From contig JACJKV010000011.1 in NCBI GenBank assembly GCA_016901755.1, forward strand, positions 1 through 64,000: DNA of 64,000 bases, written 5' to 3'. The notes beneath the pieces are model-generated. The model was not told where the DNA came from and did no database searches. It was given only the letters and a program-made list of their open reading frames with translations. Position 1 is the stretch's first letter, and each line of letters starts with the position of its first letter. Below are positions 33,202 through 41,925 of this stretch, one piece after another. Origin of the DNA: Thomasclavelia spiroformis (GTDB lineage: Bacteria > Bacillota_I > Bacilli_A > Erysipelotrichales > Coprobacillaceae). A program made the translations under genes and the position numbers.

Positions 33202-35271
33202 AATGATCGTTTTACATTTAGGGTAGTTTGAACAGGCTTTGAATTCCCCATAGCGTCCTTTTTTGATGACTACAGGTGAGCCACAGTTAGGACAGATTTC
33301 ATCTGTCATCACCGGTTCCTGTTTTTTACGGTTGCTTTTGATATATTTACATTCCGGATAGTTTGAACAGGCTTCAAACTTACCATATCGTCCCATTTTA
33401 TATACCATTGGACTGCCACATTTTGGACATTTTTCACCTGTATATTCAGGTTCAGTTTTTTCTTTTTTGATATATTTGCATTCTGGATAGTTTTCACAGG
33501 CAACAAATGTACCGTATCGTCCTTTTCTTTCTACCAGATCGTGTCCGCATTCAGGACATTTTTCACCAGTTTTTTTAGGTGCAATGACTTCCATGTTTTC
33601 ATTGGCGTTATCCAGTAAAGGCTGGAATTTTTTGATGAAAGTATCGATTGCATCAAAATAATCATCTTCACCTTCAGCAATATTATCCAGTTCTTTTTCC
33701 ATTGAGGCTGTGTATTCAACATTGATGATGTCATTAAAAAACTGTGTCAGCTTATCACTAGTCAGAATACCTGATTCAGTAGGTTTAAATGCTTTATCGA
33801 TCAGTTCTACATATCCACGACTTTGAATTGTATCGATGATCATTGCATAGGTACTTGGACGACCAATTCCCAGTTCTTCCATTTCTCTAATCAGTTTTGC
33901 TTCACTGTAGCGAGCTGGTGGTTTTGTGAAATGCTGAGTTTTTTCTATTTTTTGACTTTCAATGATTTCATCTTTGCTTAGTTCAGGTAATTCTTCGTTC
34001 TTTTGTTTTTCGTATGGACCATAAACTCTTAAATAACCATCGAACTTCAATACTGAACCACTGGCATTGAAACTGTATCCATTATTGTTTAAAACTACGC
34101 TTGTTGCATCGAACTGAGATGGTGCCATTAATGAAGCCATGGCTCTGGCATAAATCAAGGCATAAAGCTTATATTCATCAGGAGTCAGATATGTTTTTAC
34201 TGATTCAGGTGTACGCATTGCACTGGTAGGTCTGATTCCTTCATGAGCATCTTGAACATTATCTTTCTTTTTACTTACTTTTACCTTTCCAACATACTTT
34301 TCACCAAATTTCTGGGCAATATACTCGTTGGCACTGGCAACGAAGACATCAGAAAGTCGTGTTGAATCTGTTCTCATATAAGTAATCAGTCCGACAGTTT
34401 CATCTTCTAATGTTACACCTTCATACAGTTTTTGTGCAATCATCATCGTTCTTTTGGCTTTAAAGCCTAATTTCGAAGATGCTTCCTGCTGTAAAGTAGA
34501 CGTAATAAAAGGAGGTTTTGATTCTCTTTTCTTTTTGGTCTTTTTGACCTGTTCGACTGTAAAAGATTTGTCCAGACTTTCAAACACCGCTAGAGCTTCA
34601 GCTTCATTATGAATTTCAAGTTTTTCATTGTCTTTTTTAGTCAGTTCAGCAGTAAAATCAATATCATTTTTATTAAACTCGGCTTTTATTTTCCAGTATT
34701 CCTGAGGTACAAATGCTTCAATTTCACGTTCTCTTTCGACAATCAGTCTCAAGGCAACTGATTGGACACGACCAGCTGATTTTGACTTGATTTTTTTCTG
34801 TAGAAGTTTTGATAGCTTAAATCCAATGATACGATCCAGGACCCTTCTGGTTTCTTGTGATCTGACAAGATTTTTATCAATTTTGCGAGGATGATTTAAA
34901 GCATCGATAACCGCATCTTTAGTGACTTCATTGAAGACAATACGATTGTCCTGATCTTCATCCAGGCCTAGAACTTCTGCTAAATGCCAGGAAATAGCTT
35001 CCCCTTCACGATCGGGGTCAGTTGCCAGATAAACGGTCTTTGCCTCTTTGACTGCCGCTTTTAGGTCTTTGACAACATTTTTTTTATCTTTGGAGATTAC
35101 ATACTTAGGCTGATAACGGTTCTCCTGATCAATACCTAAACCATCTTTGCCAGAAGTTGCCAGATCTCTGATATGACCTTTAGAAGAAGTAACATGATAT
35201 TCTTTTCCTAAATAATTTTCGATTGTTTTTGATTTAGATGGTGATTCGACGATCACTAATTTATCATACAT
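33196..35271 (-). CDS. topA: DNA topoisomerase I
   Basis: TopA relaxes negative supercoils. The 691-residue enzyme has the TOPRIM domain (VIVESPSKSKTI, then TDPDREGEAISWHL), the active-site Tyr in ITYMRTDSTRLS (about 296-301), and three C-terminal four-cysteine zinc ribbons of the form CPxCG...GRYGxFxACxNYPxCK. The three ribbons are near-repeats. It starts 44 bases after dprA with GGAGG and ends in a terminator. Confidence 0.98.
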   Translation of the reverse strand: MYDKLVIVESPSKSKTIENYLGKEYHVTSSKGHIRDLATSGKDGLGIDQENRYQPKYVISKDKKNVVKDLKAAVKEAKTVYLATDPDREGEAISWHLAEVLGLDEDQDNRIVFNEVTKDAVIDALNHPRKIDKNLVRSQETRRVLDRIIGFKLSKLLQKKIKSKSAGRVQSVALRLIVEREREIEAFVPQEYWKIKAEFNKNDIDFTAELTKKDNEKLEIHNEAEALAVFESLDKSFTVEQVKKTKKKRESKPPFITSTLQQEASSKLGFKAKRTMMIAQKLYEGVTLEDETVGLITYMRTDSTRLSDVFVASANEYIAQKFGEKYVGKVKVSKKKDNVQDAHEGIRPTSAMRTPESVKTYLTPDEYKLYALIYARAMASLMAPSQFDATSVVLNNNGYSFNASGSVLKFDGYLRVYGPYEKQKNEELPELSKDEIIESQKIEKTQHFTKPPARYSEAKLIREMEELGIGRPSTYAMIIDTIQSRGYVELIDKAFKPTESGILTSDKLTQFFNDIINVEYTASMEKELDNIAEGEDDYFDAIDTFIKKFQPLLDNANENMEVIAPKKTGEKCPECGHDLVERKGRYGTFVACENYPECKYIKKEKTEPEYTGEKCPKCGSPMVYKMGRYGKFEACSNYPECKYIKSNRKKQEPVMTDEICPNCGSPVVIKKGRYGEFKACSNYPKCKTIIK

Positions 35272-35314
35272 ATTATTTCCTCCTGTTCGTAAAAACTATT
35301 ATTATCATTTTTCA

Positions 35315-36088
35315 TCACTTTGTCAACCTCATTTCTAAATCTTCAATAATATCATCTGCGTTCATGATTAGTTTGGCACCCTGCTGAATAAGCAGATTGC
35401 ATCCCTGCAAATCACCAATTCGTGCGGGAACACAGAAAACATCTTTCCCCTGATCTAATCCATATCCAACTGTGATCATGGTTCCGGATTTCTGTTTGGC
35501 CTGAGTTACTAATATAGATGCGCTTAAGCCAGCAATTATGCGATTTCTCACTGGAAAATGTGCTGGCTGAGGACTGGTCAAGCCCGGATATTCACTGATC
35601 ACCAGATGATTTTTTTTAAGAACTTCATATAAAGCGGCATTTGATTTAGGGTAACAGCAGTCAATGCCACTGCCTAATACAGCGACGGTTTTGCCATTAT
35701 TATTAATGCAGCTTTGATGGGCAATCGAATCAATTCCAATTGCCATGCCACTAACGATCGTCATAGACTGCTGACATAGCTGATTGACCAGTACATCTGT
35801 AATCTCACGGCCATAGTCATCGGGATGTCTACTGCCAATGACGGCTATACAGTACTGATCTAATACCGAAAGTTCACCATAGTAAAACAGGACAAATGGT
35901 GGAGACATGATCGTTTTAAGGGCTGGTGGATAATCATCAGAGATAATGGTCGTATAACGAGACCTGACGTTTTTTTTGGCTTCTTCAATTTGAGATGCTG
36001 TTACTTTTTCTTTATGCTGCAGGGCTTTGAGAATTTTTTGGAAATCCCCTTCGTATTTTAGTGCAAAATAGAGCAGAATATCTTCCAT
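35315..36088 (-). CDS. dprA: DNA processing protein DprA
   Basis: DprA loads RecA on incoming single-stranded DNA during transformation. The 257-residue protein has the Rossmann-like core: IGSRHPDDYGRE (about 95-106), SGMAIGIDSIAH (about 121-132), AVLGSGIDCCYP (about 143-154) and AHFPVRNRIIAGLS. Almost nothing follows the core, so the C-terminal winged-helix (DML1-like) domain of many homologues is missing. The start at 36088 follows GGAGGTG. Its presence alongside comG supports natural competence. Confidence 0.95.
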   Translation of the reverse strand: MEDILLYFALKYEGDFQKILKALQHKEKVTASQIEEAKKNVRSRYTTIISDDYPPALKTIMSPPFVLFYYGELSVLDQYCIAVIGSRHPDDYGREITDVLVNQLCQQSMTIVSGMAIGIDSIAHQSCINNNGKTVAVLGSGIDCCYPKSNAALYEVLKKNHLVISEYPGLTSPQPAHFPVRNRIIAGLSASILVTQAKQKSGTMITVGYGLDQGKDVFCVPARIGDLQGCNLLIQQGAKLIMNADDIIEDLEMRLTK

Positions 36089-36137
36089 TTTGTTCACCTC
36101 CACACATATATAAAACACTATTTCTGTATTTTACTCG

Positions 36138-36175
36138 AAAAAAAAGAACTAAATGTCTAAAGACATCTGTTCTTT
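36138..36175 (-). terminator. Terminator of the rplS-lepB-rbgA-rnhB stretch
   Basis: A two-part stem, AAAGAAC / GTTCTTT outside and ATGTCT / AGACAT inside, overlaps the rnhB stop codon and is followed on the minus strand by a U-run. Confidence 0.82.
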
Positions 36176-36772
36176 CATGGCCATTTGTACAGGTTTAAAA
36201 GATTTACGATGAATAGGACAGGGTCCTAACTGATTTAATGCGGCTTTATGTGCTTTTGTTACATAGCCTTTATGTTTTTCAAAACCATAGCCAGGATATG
36301 TTTTAGCATGCTCCATCATTAATCGGTCTCTTGTTACTTTAGCCAGAATGCTGGCGGCAGCAATCGATAGCGATAATGTATCACCTTTTATGATTGCTAA
36401 ATGATCGATTTCATGTAAAGGCATGGCATCAGTAAGAGCAAACATATTTTTTCTGTTTAAACTGGATACACATTTTTCCATACCTTTTTGACTGGCGGTG
36501 TAGACGTTCAATCGATCAACCTCTTCCACAGAAATAATTTCAATATGGTAAGCTAAGGCGTGTTCGATAATTATATCATACATCAGTTCTCTTTTTTTGG
36601 CTGAAAGCTGTTTAGAGTCATAGATTCTGTCATCATAAAATCCCTGTGGAAAAATGACACCAGCCACGACCAGTTCACCTGCCATTGGTCCCCGTCCTGC
36701 TTCATCTAAACCGATAATATATTCATAACCCTCCTGATAATAATGATTTTCATAGGCTAACATATCAGTCAT
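36149..36772 (-). CDS. rnhB: Ribonuclease HII
   Basis: RNase HII removes ribonucleotides from DNA. The 207-residue enzyme has the catalytic IGLDEAGRGPMAG (about 20-32, with Asp-Glu), a YDSKQLS motif (about 51-57), and KGDTLSLSIAAASILAKVTRD (split as KGDTLS and ASILAKVTRD). It overlaps rbgA by 8 bases (ATGACTGA), so the two are coupled, the same order as in Bacillus. Confidence 0.96.
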   Translation of the reverse strand: MTDMLAYENHYYQEGYEYIIGLDEAGRGPMAGELVVAGVIFPQGFYDDRIYDSKQLSAKKRELMYDIIIEHALAYHIEIISVEEVDRLNVYTASQKGMEKCVSSLNRKNMFALTDAMPLHEIDHLAIIKGDTLSLSIAAASILAKVTRDRLMMEHAKTYPGYGFEKHKGYVTKAHKAALNQLGPCPIHRKSFKPVQMAMKEQMSLDI

Positions 36773-37622
36773 GAGGTTTCTCCCAGGTGATGTTTCCCAT
36801 CAGGCCATCAAAAAGATCGTTGAAGAAAACATCCATCACTCGATCATAATCTGTCATGGCGCGTACCGGTTTGATTTTTCTGCTGATTGCAATATCGTCA
36901 TAGCATTTTTCAATCCAGTCAGTATCTAAATTGACTGTGATGCCATATCTTTTTTCAATCATCCCAGGATAGTGATTTACCAGGTATTCAACAGCATATA
37001 CAAACAGTTCTTCTCTTGGTAAGATCTGCTGTTTGATTGAACCAATAAGAGCGATATTTCGAGCTATATTTTCGCTTTCAAATTTTGGCCATAAGACACC
37101 AGGAGTATCAAATAATTCAAAATCTTTATCAACTTTAATGATTTGCTGAGATTTGGTTACACCAGGACGATTGCCTGTGACCGTTGCTTTCCTTTTGGCC
37201 AGACGGTTGATAAAAGTAGATTTACCTACATTAGGAATTCCTAAGATCATAGCTCTCATTGCACGCGGTTTAAGTCCTTTTTTGGCTTCTCTTGCCATTT
37301 TATCTTTAAGTATTTCTTTACTAACCTGTATAATTTTTTTATACTCGTTAAAATTCTGCAGGTTAACGCTGATAGCGTGATATCCTTTTTCTTTGTAGTA
37401 ATCCAGCCATAACTGTGTAATAGCTGCATCAGCCAGATCCTCTTTTGTCAGTACGATAAGACGTGGCTTATTGTTAATAACACTGTTGAATAGAGGGTTT
37501 TTTGAAGAATAAGGAGCTCTGGCATCAACCAGTTCGATAACTATATCGATTAATTTCATTTTGTCGCTTATTTCCCTTTTGGCTTTAGCCATATGTCCGG
37601 GATACCATTGAATTTGTGCCAT
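36765..37622 (-). CDS. rbgA: RbgA (YlqF), 50S assembly GTPase
   Basis: RbgA is a circularly permuted GTPase that completes assembly of the large subunit. In the 285 residues the G4 motif LTKEDLAD (about 58-65) comes before G1 GIPNVGKSTFINRLA (about 128-142) and G3 DTPGVLWP (about 173-180). The N-terminal QWYPGHMAKAK is diagnostic. It starts one base after lepB ends. Confidence 0.97.
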   Translation of the reverse strand: MAQIQWYPGHMAKAKREISDKMKLIDIVIELVDARAPYSSKNPLFNSVINNKPRLIVLTKEDLADAAITQLWLDYYKEKGYHAISVNLQNFNEYKKIIQVSKEILKDKMAREAKKGLKPRAMRAMILGIPNVGKSTFINRLAKRKATVTGNRPGVTKSQQIIKVDKDFELFDTPGVLWPKFESENIARNIALIGSIKQQILPREELFVYAVEYLVNHYPGMIEKRYGITVNLDTDWIEKCYDDIAISRKIKPVRAMTDYDRVMDVFFNDLFDGLMGNITWEKPHD

Positions 37623-37623
37623 A

Positions 37624-38163
37624 TTATTTATCCATCCATTTCATTTCATTTAACGGATACCAAATCATTCCGTTTTTTGCTACAACGTCCTGATAACTGA
37701 CAGGACCTAATACCCTGGAATCCAGGGAATTGATTCTATTGTCACCTAAAACAAAGAGTTCATCATCGTTTAGCTGTATGACAAAATCATCGGTAAAAAC
37801 AGATAAGCCTTTATCTGCTTTAATTTGATTGATATAATCCTGATCAAGAAAAGATTCAGGATAATACTGATCATTAATATAGAGTTTATCATCTTTATAT
37901 TCGATTTTTTCACCAGGGAGTCCAATAACACGCTTAACAATGTATTTTTCCAGATAATGCGAATCGATAACAATGATATCAAAACGTTCAATATCATCGT
38001 CTTTAACGTGTAAGGCATCCATGATAGCCATTTCACTGTCTTTAAGTGTTGGATACATAGAATCTCCGCTGATTTTTACAGGTAAAAATATATAATGAAA
38101 AATAACAAAAGTAAAACACAGTAATAGTACAAGCTGAATAACATTTTTTAAATATTTGTTCAT
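37624..38163 (-). CDS. lepB: Type I signal peptidase
   Basis: LepB cleaves signal peptides on the outer face of the membrane. The 179-residue protein has one N-terminal membrane helix (about 7-25), the catalytic Ser in SGDSMYPTL (about 38) and the Lys in YIVKRVIGLPGEKIEY (about 84), then GDNRINSLDSR. The start at 38163 gives the standard small Gram-positive form; the frame is open into the rplS terminator but without support. The ribosome site is weak. Confidence 0.95.
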   Translation of the reverse strand: MNKYLKNVIQLVLLLCFTFVIFHYIFLPVKISGDSMYPTLKDSEMAIMDALHVKDDDIERFDIIVIDSHYLEKYIVKRVIGLPGEKIEYKDDKLYINDQYYPESFLDQDYINQIKADKGLSVFTDDFVIQLNDDELFVLGDNRINSLDSRVLGPVSYQDVVAKNGMIWYPLNEMKWMDK

Positions 38164-38185
38164 ATTCTTTTTTTGTTTAATGATA

Positions 38186-38214
38186 AGAAAAAAGAAATGG
38201 TAAAACCATTTCTT
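38186..38214 (-). terminator. Terminator between rplS and lepB
   Basis: A 10-bp stem AAGAAATGGT / ACCATTTCTT (38192-38214) with a 3-base loop covers the rplS stop codon and is followed by a U-run on the minus strand. Confidence 0.88.
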
Positions 38215-38563
38215 ATTTTCTGATTTCTTTAATTCTAGCAGCTTTACCAGATAATCCACGTAAATAATGTAATTTAGCTCTACGTACTTTACCTACTTTA
38301 ACAACTTCAATTCTGTCAATGATTGGTGAATGAACTGGGAAAATTCTTTCTACTCCTACCTGATAAGAAATTTTTCTTACAGTGAATGTTTCACCAATTC
38401 CTTTACCTTTTCTTGCAATACATACCCCTTCAAATAACTGGATACGGTATTTGTTACCTTCTTTGATCTTAACATATACTTTTAAAGTATCACCAGGTTT
38501 GAATTGAGGAATATCAGATTTTAATTGTTTTTTAGTAATTTGATCTACTAATGTTAAATTCAT
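38213..38563 (-). CDS. rplS: 50S ribosomal protein L19
   Basis: L19 lies at the 30S-50S interface. The 116-residue protein has [18 protein letters not shown] (about 19-36), [25 protein letters not shown] (seen as [12 protein letters not shown] and ETFTVRK), and the C-terminal [20 protein letters not shown]. It has its own promoter and a structured leader, which separates it from trmD. Confidence 0.97.
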   Translation of the reverse strand: MNLTLVDQITKKQLKSDIPQFKPGDTLKVYVKIKEGNKYRIQLFEGVCIARKGKGIGETFTVRKISYQVGVERIFPVHSPIIDRIEVVKVGKVRRAKLHYLRGLSGKAARIKEIRK

Positions 38564-38574
38564 CTTTATTTCTC

Positions 38575-38640
38575 CTTTTTACAGTTTTTGTCTTCTATGT
38601 TCATTCGATTAACCAGCGGAACATATGCAGTCTCACGACT
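38575..38640 (-). promoter_or_regulatory. Candidate ribosomal protein L19 leader RNA
   Basis: The rplS transcript starts just upstream of this stretch. A 7-bp stem TATGTTC / GAACATA (arms 38619-38625 and 38596-38602) closes a 16-base loop starting CCGCTGG, preceded by a smaller AGTC/GACT hairpin. L19 leaders are a known Firmicutes class that controls rplS; I assign it by position and structure, not by a model search. Confidence 0.55.
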
Positions 38641-38645
38641 CGTAA

Positions 38646-38673
38646 ATTATATCACATATATTTACAAAATCAA
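38646..38673 (-). promoter_or_regulatory. Promoter of rplS overlapping the trmD stop codon
   Basis: TTGATT (38668-38673), 16 bases, perfect TATAAT (38646-38651) with TG one base before it. The -35 includes the TGA stop codon of trmD. Confidence 0.7.
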
Positions 38674-39389
38674 TATTTTTTTTTGATTTCATTTAACATT
38701 TTAAGTTCTTCTTCACTGAAATCATAATTTTCCAGCAAATCAGGTCTTTTGATATAGGTTTTTTTTAATGCCTGGTACTTACGCCAGTTGGCAATATTCT
38801 GGTGGTGTCCCGATAATAAAACATCAGGAACTCTGTTACCATCAAATTCTACAGGTCTGGTATATTGAGGATATTCCAATAAACCCTGGGCAAAAGAATC
38901 ATCGTCGTGGCTTTCTTTTCTAATTGCACCATCAAGCAGACGAATAACCGCATCGCAAACAACCATGCTGCCTAATTCGCCTCCAGTTAAAACATAGTCA
39001 CCAATCGACAGTTCTAAATCAACATAATCTCTGATTCTTTCGTCAAAGCCTTCATAATGACCACAAATAATGATCAGATGAGAAGTTTTTGACAGTGATG
39101 ATGCGACCTGATGTTTTAATGTAACGCCCTGTGGTGACATTAGGATCACCAACGCATCTTCATCACTGATGGCTTTTAAACAGTCAATGATTGGCTGGCA
39201 CATTAAAACCATTCCCTGTCCGCCACCATAAGGATAATCATCAACATGTTTGTGTTTATCATGAGTATATTCTCTAAAATTATGGAGAGTGATGTCTACC
39301 AGCTGTTTGTCAATAGCTCGTTTAATAATCGACGTATTTAAAAAACCGTCAAACATTTCGGGAAATAATGTTAAGATGTCAATCTTCAT
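38670..39389 (-). CDS. trmD: tRNA (guanine-N1-)-methyltransferase
   Basis: TrmD makes m1G37 in tRNA, which prevents frameshifting. The 239-residue SPOUT enzyme has the knot motifs IIICGHYEGFDERI (about 108-121) and SIGDYVLTGGE (about 130-140), and LLSGHHQNIANWR (about 205-217). The start at 39389 follows AAGGGG; the preceding codon is TTG. It overlaps rimM by 11 bases. Confidence 0.98.
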   Translation of the reverse strand: MKIDILTLFPEMFDGFLNTSIIKRAIDKQLVDITLHNFREYTHDKHKHVDDYPYGGGQGMVLMCQPIIDCLKAISDEDALVILMSPQGVTLKHQVASSLSKTSHLIIICGHYEGFDERIRDYVDLELSIGDYVLTGGELGSMVVCDAVIRLLDGAIRKESHDDDSFAQGLLEYPQYTRPVEFDGNRVPDVLLSGHHQNIANWRKYQALKKTYIKRPDLLENYDFSEEELKMLNEIKKKY

Positions 39390-39879
39390 CAATAAACCCC
39401 TTAATCAGATGTACTTTGATCTGTTTACTGCTGATATCTATATCTTCGATAAAAGCATCAACATAAGGTATCGATATCTTCCCTTTTGCTGTTTTTACTG
39501 ATAGAATATCGTGAGCTCCATTATTAAAGATCGATACTACTTTGCCAATTTCCTGATCATCATTGATGATGGTACAGCCAATCAGATCACCATAAAAATA
39601 TTCATCATCCTCTAATTCAACATCTTCTTTATAACCATATACATCTAAACCAACATATTTTTCAACAAGATTAATATTTTGCAGACCCTCAAAGCTCACC
39701 AGAAAATTACCTTTATGGAAACGAACGGTTTTAATAATAAATGCATTCTGAAAATCACCAATAAGGAGCTGACGGCCAACAACAAAACGCTGATCATTAA
39801 AATCACTGTTTGATCTGATCTTAAGCTCACCTTTTAATGCATGTGTACCGATGATTTTGCCAATCTTCAATTTGTTCAT
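39379..39879 (-). CDS. rimM: Ribosome maturation factor RimM
   Basis: RimM assists 30S head assembly and binds S19. The 166-residue protein has MNKLKIGKIIGTHALKGELKI at the start (typical GxxxGxHGxxGxxxV pattern) and a PRC-barrel domain with YFYGDLIGC about 95-103. The start at 39879 is fixed by GGAGGTAAC; codons upstream in the frame are in the preceding terminator. Confidence 0.95.
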   Translation of the reverse strand: MNKLKIGKIIGTHALKGELKIRSNSDFNDQRFVVGRQLLIGDFQNAFIIKTVRFHKGNFLVSFEGLQNINLVEKYVGLDVYGYKEDVELEDDEYFYGDLIGCTIINDDQEIGKVVSIFNNGAHDILSVKTAKGKISIPYVDAFIEDIDISSKQIKVHLIKGFIDED

Positions 39880-39886
39880 GTTACCT

Positions 39887-39918
39887 CCAAAAAAAATAGA
39901 TGTGAAAACACATCTATT
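39887..39918 (-). terminator. Terminator between khpA and rimM
   Basis: A 10-bp stem AATAGATGTG / CACATCTATT (39895-39918) with a 4-base loop covers the khpA stop. Its U-tract runs directly into the GGAGG of rimM. Confidence 0.85.
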
Positions 39919-40162
39919 CATATGATTCAAATTTAATATCTAATTTTTTATTAGATAAACGCCCTGCAACAGACATCAGCTGACGTATTGAATTTGCCAT
40001 AACACCTTTACGACCAATTAATTTAGCAATATCTGTTTTTGCAGAATAAACATAGAGAACAATTGTATTTTCGTCTAAAGAAGGCATCTGTCTTACTTCC
40101 AGATGATCTTTATCTTCTACCAGTTCAATACAAATGTCTTTCAAAGTTTTAACGTAATCCAT
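39914..40162 (-). CDS. khpA: KhpA (YlqC), KH-domain RNA-binding protein
   Basis: The 82-residue protein is a single KH domain; the GxxG loop is in IGRKGVMANSIRQL (about 52-65). KhpA pairs with KhpB (Jag) in Gram-positives and affects cell size and RNA metabolism. Located after rpsP as usual, with a 2-base gap. Confidence 0.95.
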   Translation of the reverse strand: MDYVKTLKDICIELVEDKDHLEVRQMPSLDENTIVLYVYSAKTDIAKLIGRKGVMANSIRQLMSVAGRLSNKKLDIKFESYE

Positions 40163-40164
40163 TT

Positions 40165-40437
40165 TTATTTACCTTGTTTAGATTCAGCAAATTTTTTCAT
40201 GATACCTTGTTTAGATAATAAATTTCTCACAGTATCAGATGGTTGAGCACCTTGGTTTAACCATTTTAAGATTTCAGCTTCTTTTAATGTAACAGCCGCA
40301 GGGTTTTTAGTTGGATCATAAGTTCCTAAAAGTTCAATAAATCTTCCATCTCTTGGAGATCTTGAATCTGCAGCTACCACTCTATAAAAAGGTCTTTTTT
40401 TAGCACCCATTCTAATCATTCTTAATTTTACTGCCAT
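40165..40437 (-). CDS. rpsP: 30S ribosomal protein S16
   Basis: S16 is an early-binding small-subunit protein. The 90-residue sequence [21 protein letters not shown] and the [16 protein letters not shown] motif are diagnostic. It has a GGAGG site and an extended -10 promoter whose -35 lies in the ffh terminator. Confidence 0.98.
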   Translation of the reverse strand: MAVKLRMIRMGAKKRPFYRVVAADSRSPRDGRFIELLGTYDPTKNPAAVTLKEAEILKWLNQGAQPSDTVRNLLSKQGIMKKFAESKQGK

Positions 40438-40471
40438 ATTTTATTCCTCCTGTATTTTTCTTTGCCAGTAT

Positions 40472-40500
40472 AATTTAACACAACAGAAAAAAGGTGTCAA
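40472..40500 (-). promoter_or_regulatory. Promoter of rpsP, -35 inside the ffh terminator
   Basis: Perfect TTGACA (40495-40500) in the 3' arm of the ffh terminator, 17 bases, then TAAATT (40472-40477) preceded by TG one base upstream. A nearby TTATAC is a less well-spaced alternative -10. Confidence 0.6.
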
Positions 40501-40520
40501 GTATTTTTACTTGACACTTT
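40484..40520 (-). terminator. Terminator of smc-ftsY-ylxM-ffh
   Basis: A stem of at least 10 bp (TGTCAAGTA with flanks, arms 40491-40503 and 40508-40520) follows the ffh stop with a U-run on the minus strand. Confidence 0.88.
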
Positions 40521-40521
40521 G

Positions 40522-41916
40522 TTATTTTTTCTTTTTCTTTTTATGGCGTACTTTTTTACGGTTTGGTCCACCTACAAAATGCTGTGCTTTGCCATTAGCC
40601 ATTGGCATGCCTGTATTTGGATCAATATTAGATAAGCGTTTCATCATTTGTTTAGACTGTTCAAACTGTTTTAAAAGACGATTAACTGCTGCCAGATCTT
40701 TTCCACATCCTTTAGCTATTCGCTGTTTACGAGAAAGCGTAATGATACTTGGATCCTGTCTTTCTGCAGGTGTCATTGAATAAATGATGGCTTCAGTTTC
40801 TTTCATTTTTCGATCAGTAGTTTCATCGGAAAGATTAGGCATTGACGGCATACCAGGAATCATTTTTAAAACCCCAGACAGTGGCCCCAGTTTTTTTAGC
40901 TGATGCATCTGTTTGAGCATATCATCCAAACCAAAACGACCTGCCTGCATTTTCTTAAGGTCTTTCATTGTTTCTTTTTCATCATAGACATCCTGTACTT
41001 TTTCTACTAAAGAAACAACGTCACCCATACCTAAAATACGGTCTGCCATACGATCTGGATAGAATAAATCGATGGCATCCAGTTTTTCACCAGTACCGAT
41101 AAATTTGATTGGTACATGAGTAATGTGTCTGATTGATAATGCACCACCACCGCGTGAGTCACCATCCAGTTTGGTTAAAACGGCACCGGTAATTGATAAC
41201 TGTTCATTAAATGATGCAGCTACATTGACAATGTCCTGTCCAGTTAGAGAGTCTACAACCAGTAATATTTCATCCGGATGTGCAATTTCTTTGATATTCG
41301 ATAATTCCTGCATCAGAGGTTCATCGATATGCAGACGTCCAGCCGTATCAATGATGATAACATCATTGCTGTTAAGTGCTGCGTAGTTTAAAGCACCTTT
41401 AACAATGTTTTCTGCACTTTCAGAAGTTCCCTTTTCATATACGGGAACATCTAGCTGCTGACCTAATGTAACCAGCTGATTTACCGCCGCAGGACGATAG
41501 ATATCACCTGCAACCAGTAAAGGTTTTTTGTTATATTTTTTTGTGATCAGTTTAGCAATTTTTCCTGCAGTAGTAGTTTTCCCAGAACCCTGCAGACCAA
41601 CCATCATGATAATTGTTGGTTTTTTATCAAATGAAATTTCAGATACTTCATCTCCTAACAGATGTACCAGTTCATCGTGCACTATTTTTACCAGTACCTG
41701 ACCTGGCTTTAATGAGCCAATAACATCTGCACCTAATGCTTTTTCTTTAGTTGACGCAATGAACTGTTTTACAACTTCATAGTTTACGTCAGCTTCCAAT
41801 AATGCTAATCTGATTTCCGTCAGCATTTCCTGCATATTGCTTTCAGTTAACTGACCTTGACCAGAGACTTTCTTTAAAGTCGACTGCAGTCTTTCTGATA
41901 ATGAATCAAATGCCAT
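40522..41916 (-). CDS. ffh: Signal recognition particle protein Ffh (SRP54)
   Basis: Ffh is the GTPase of SRP that targets membrane proteins. The 464-residue protein has the N domain, G1 GLQGSGKTTTAGKIA (about 108-122), DTAGRLHIDEPL (about 190), TKLDGDSRGGGAL (about 246) and the methionine-rich M domain ending in a basic tail of lysines. The 4.5S RNA gene is not in this window. It follows ylxM by 9 bases. Confidence 0.98.
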   Translation of the reverse strand: MAFDSLSERLQSTLKKVSGQGQLTESNMQEMLTEIRLALLEADVNYEVVKQFIASTKEKALGADVIGSLKPGQVLVKIVHDELVHLLGDEVSEISFDKKPTIIMMVGLQGSGKTTTAGKIAKLITKKYNKKPLLVAGDIYRPAAVNQLVTLGQQLDVPVYEKGTSESAENIVKGALNYAALNSNDVIIIDTAGRLHIDEPLMQELSNIKEIAHPDEILLVVDSLTGQDIVNVAASFNEQLSITGAVLTKLDGDSRGGGALSIRHITHVPIKFIGTGEKLDAIDLFYPDRMADRILGMGDVVSLVEKVQDVYDEKETMKDLKKMQAGRFGLDDMLKQMHQLKKLGPLSGVLKMIPGMPSMPNLSDETTDRKMKETEAIIYSMTPAERQDPSIITLSRKQRIAKGCGKDLAAVNRLLKQFEQSKQMMKRLSNIDPNTGMPMANGKAQHFVGGPNRKKVRHKKKKKK

Positions 41917-41925
41917 ATTTACCTC

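Noticed and set aside
33309-33734. Alternate-frame minus-strand frames inside topA
   Set aside because: They are shifted readings of the topA C-terminal region; the in-frame product has intact cysteine pairs.
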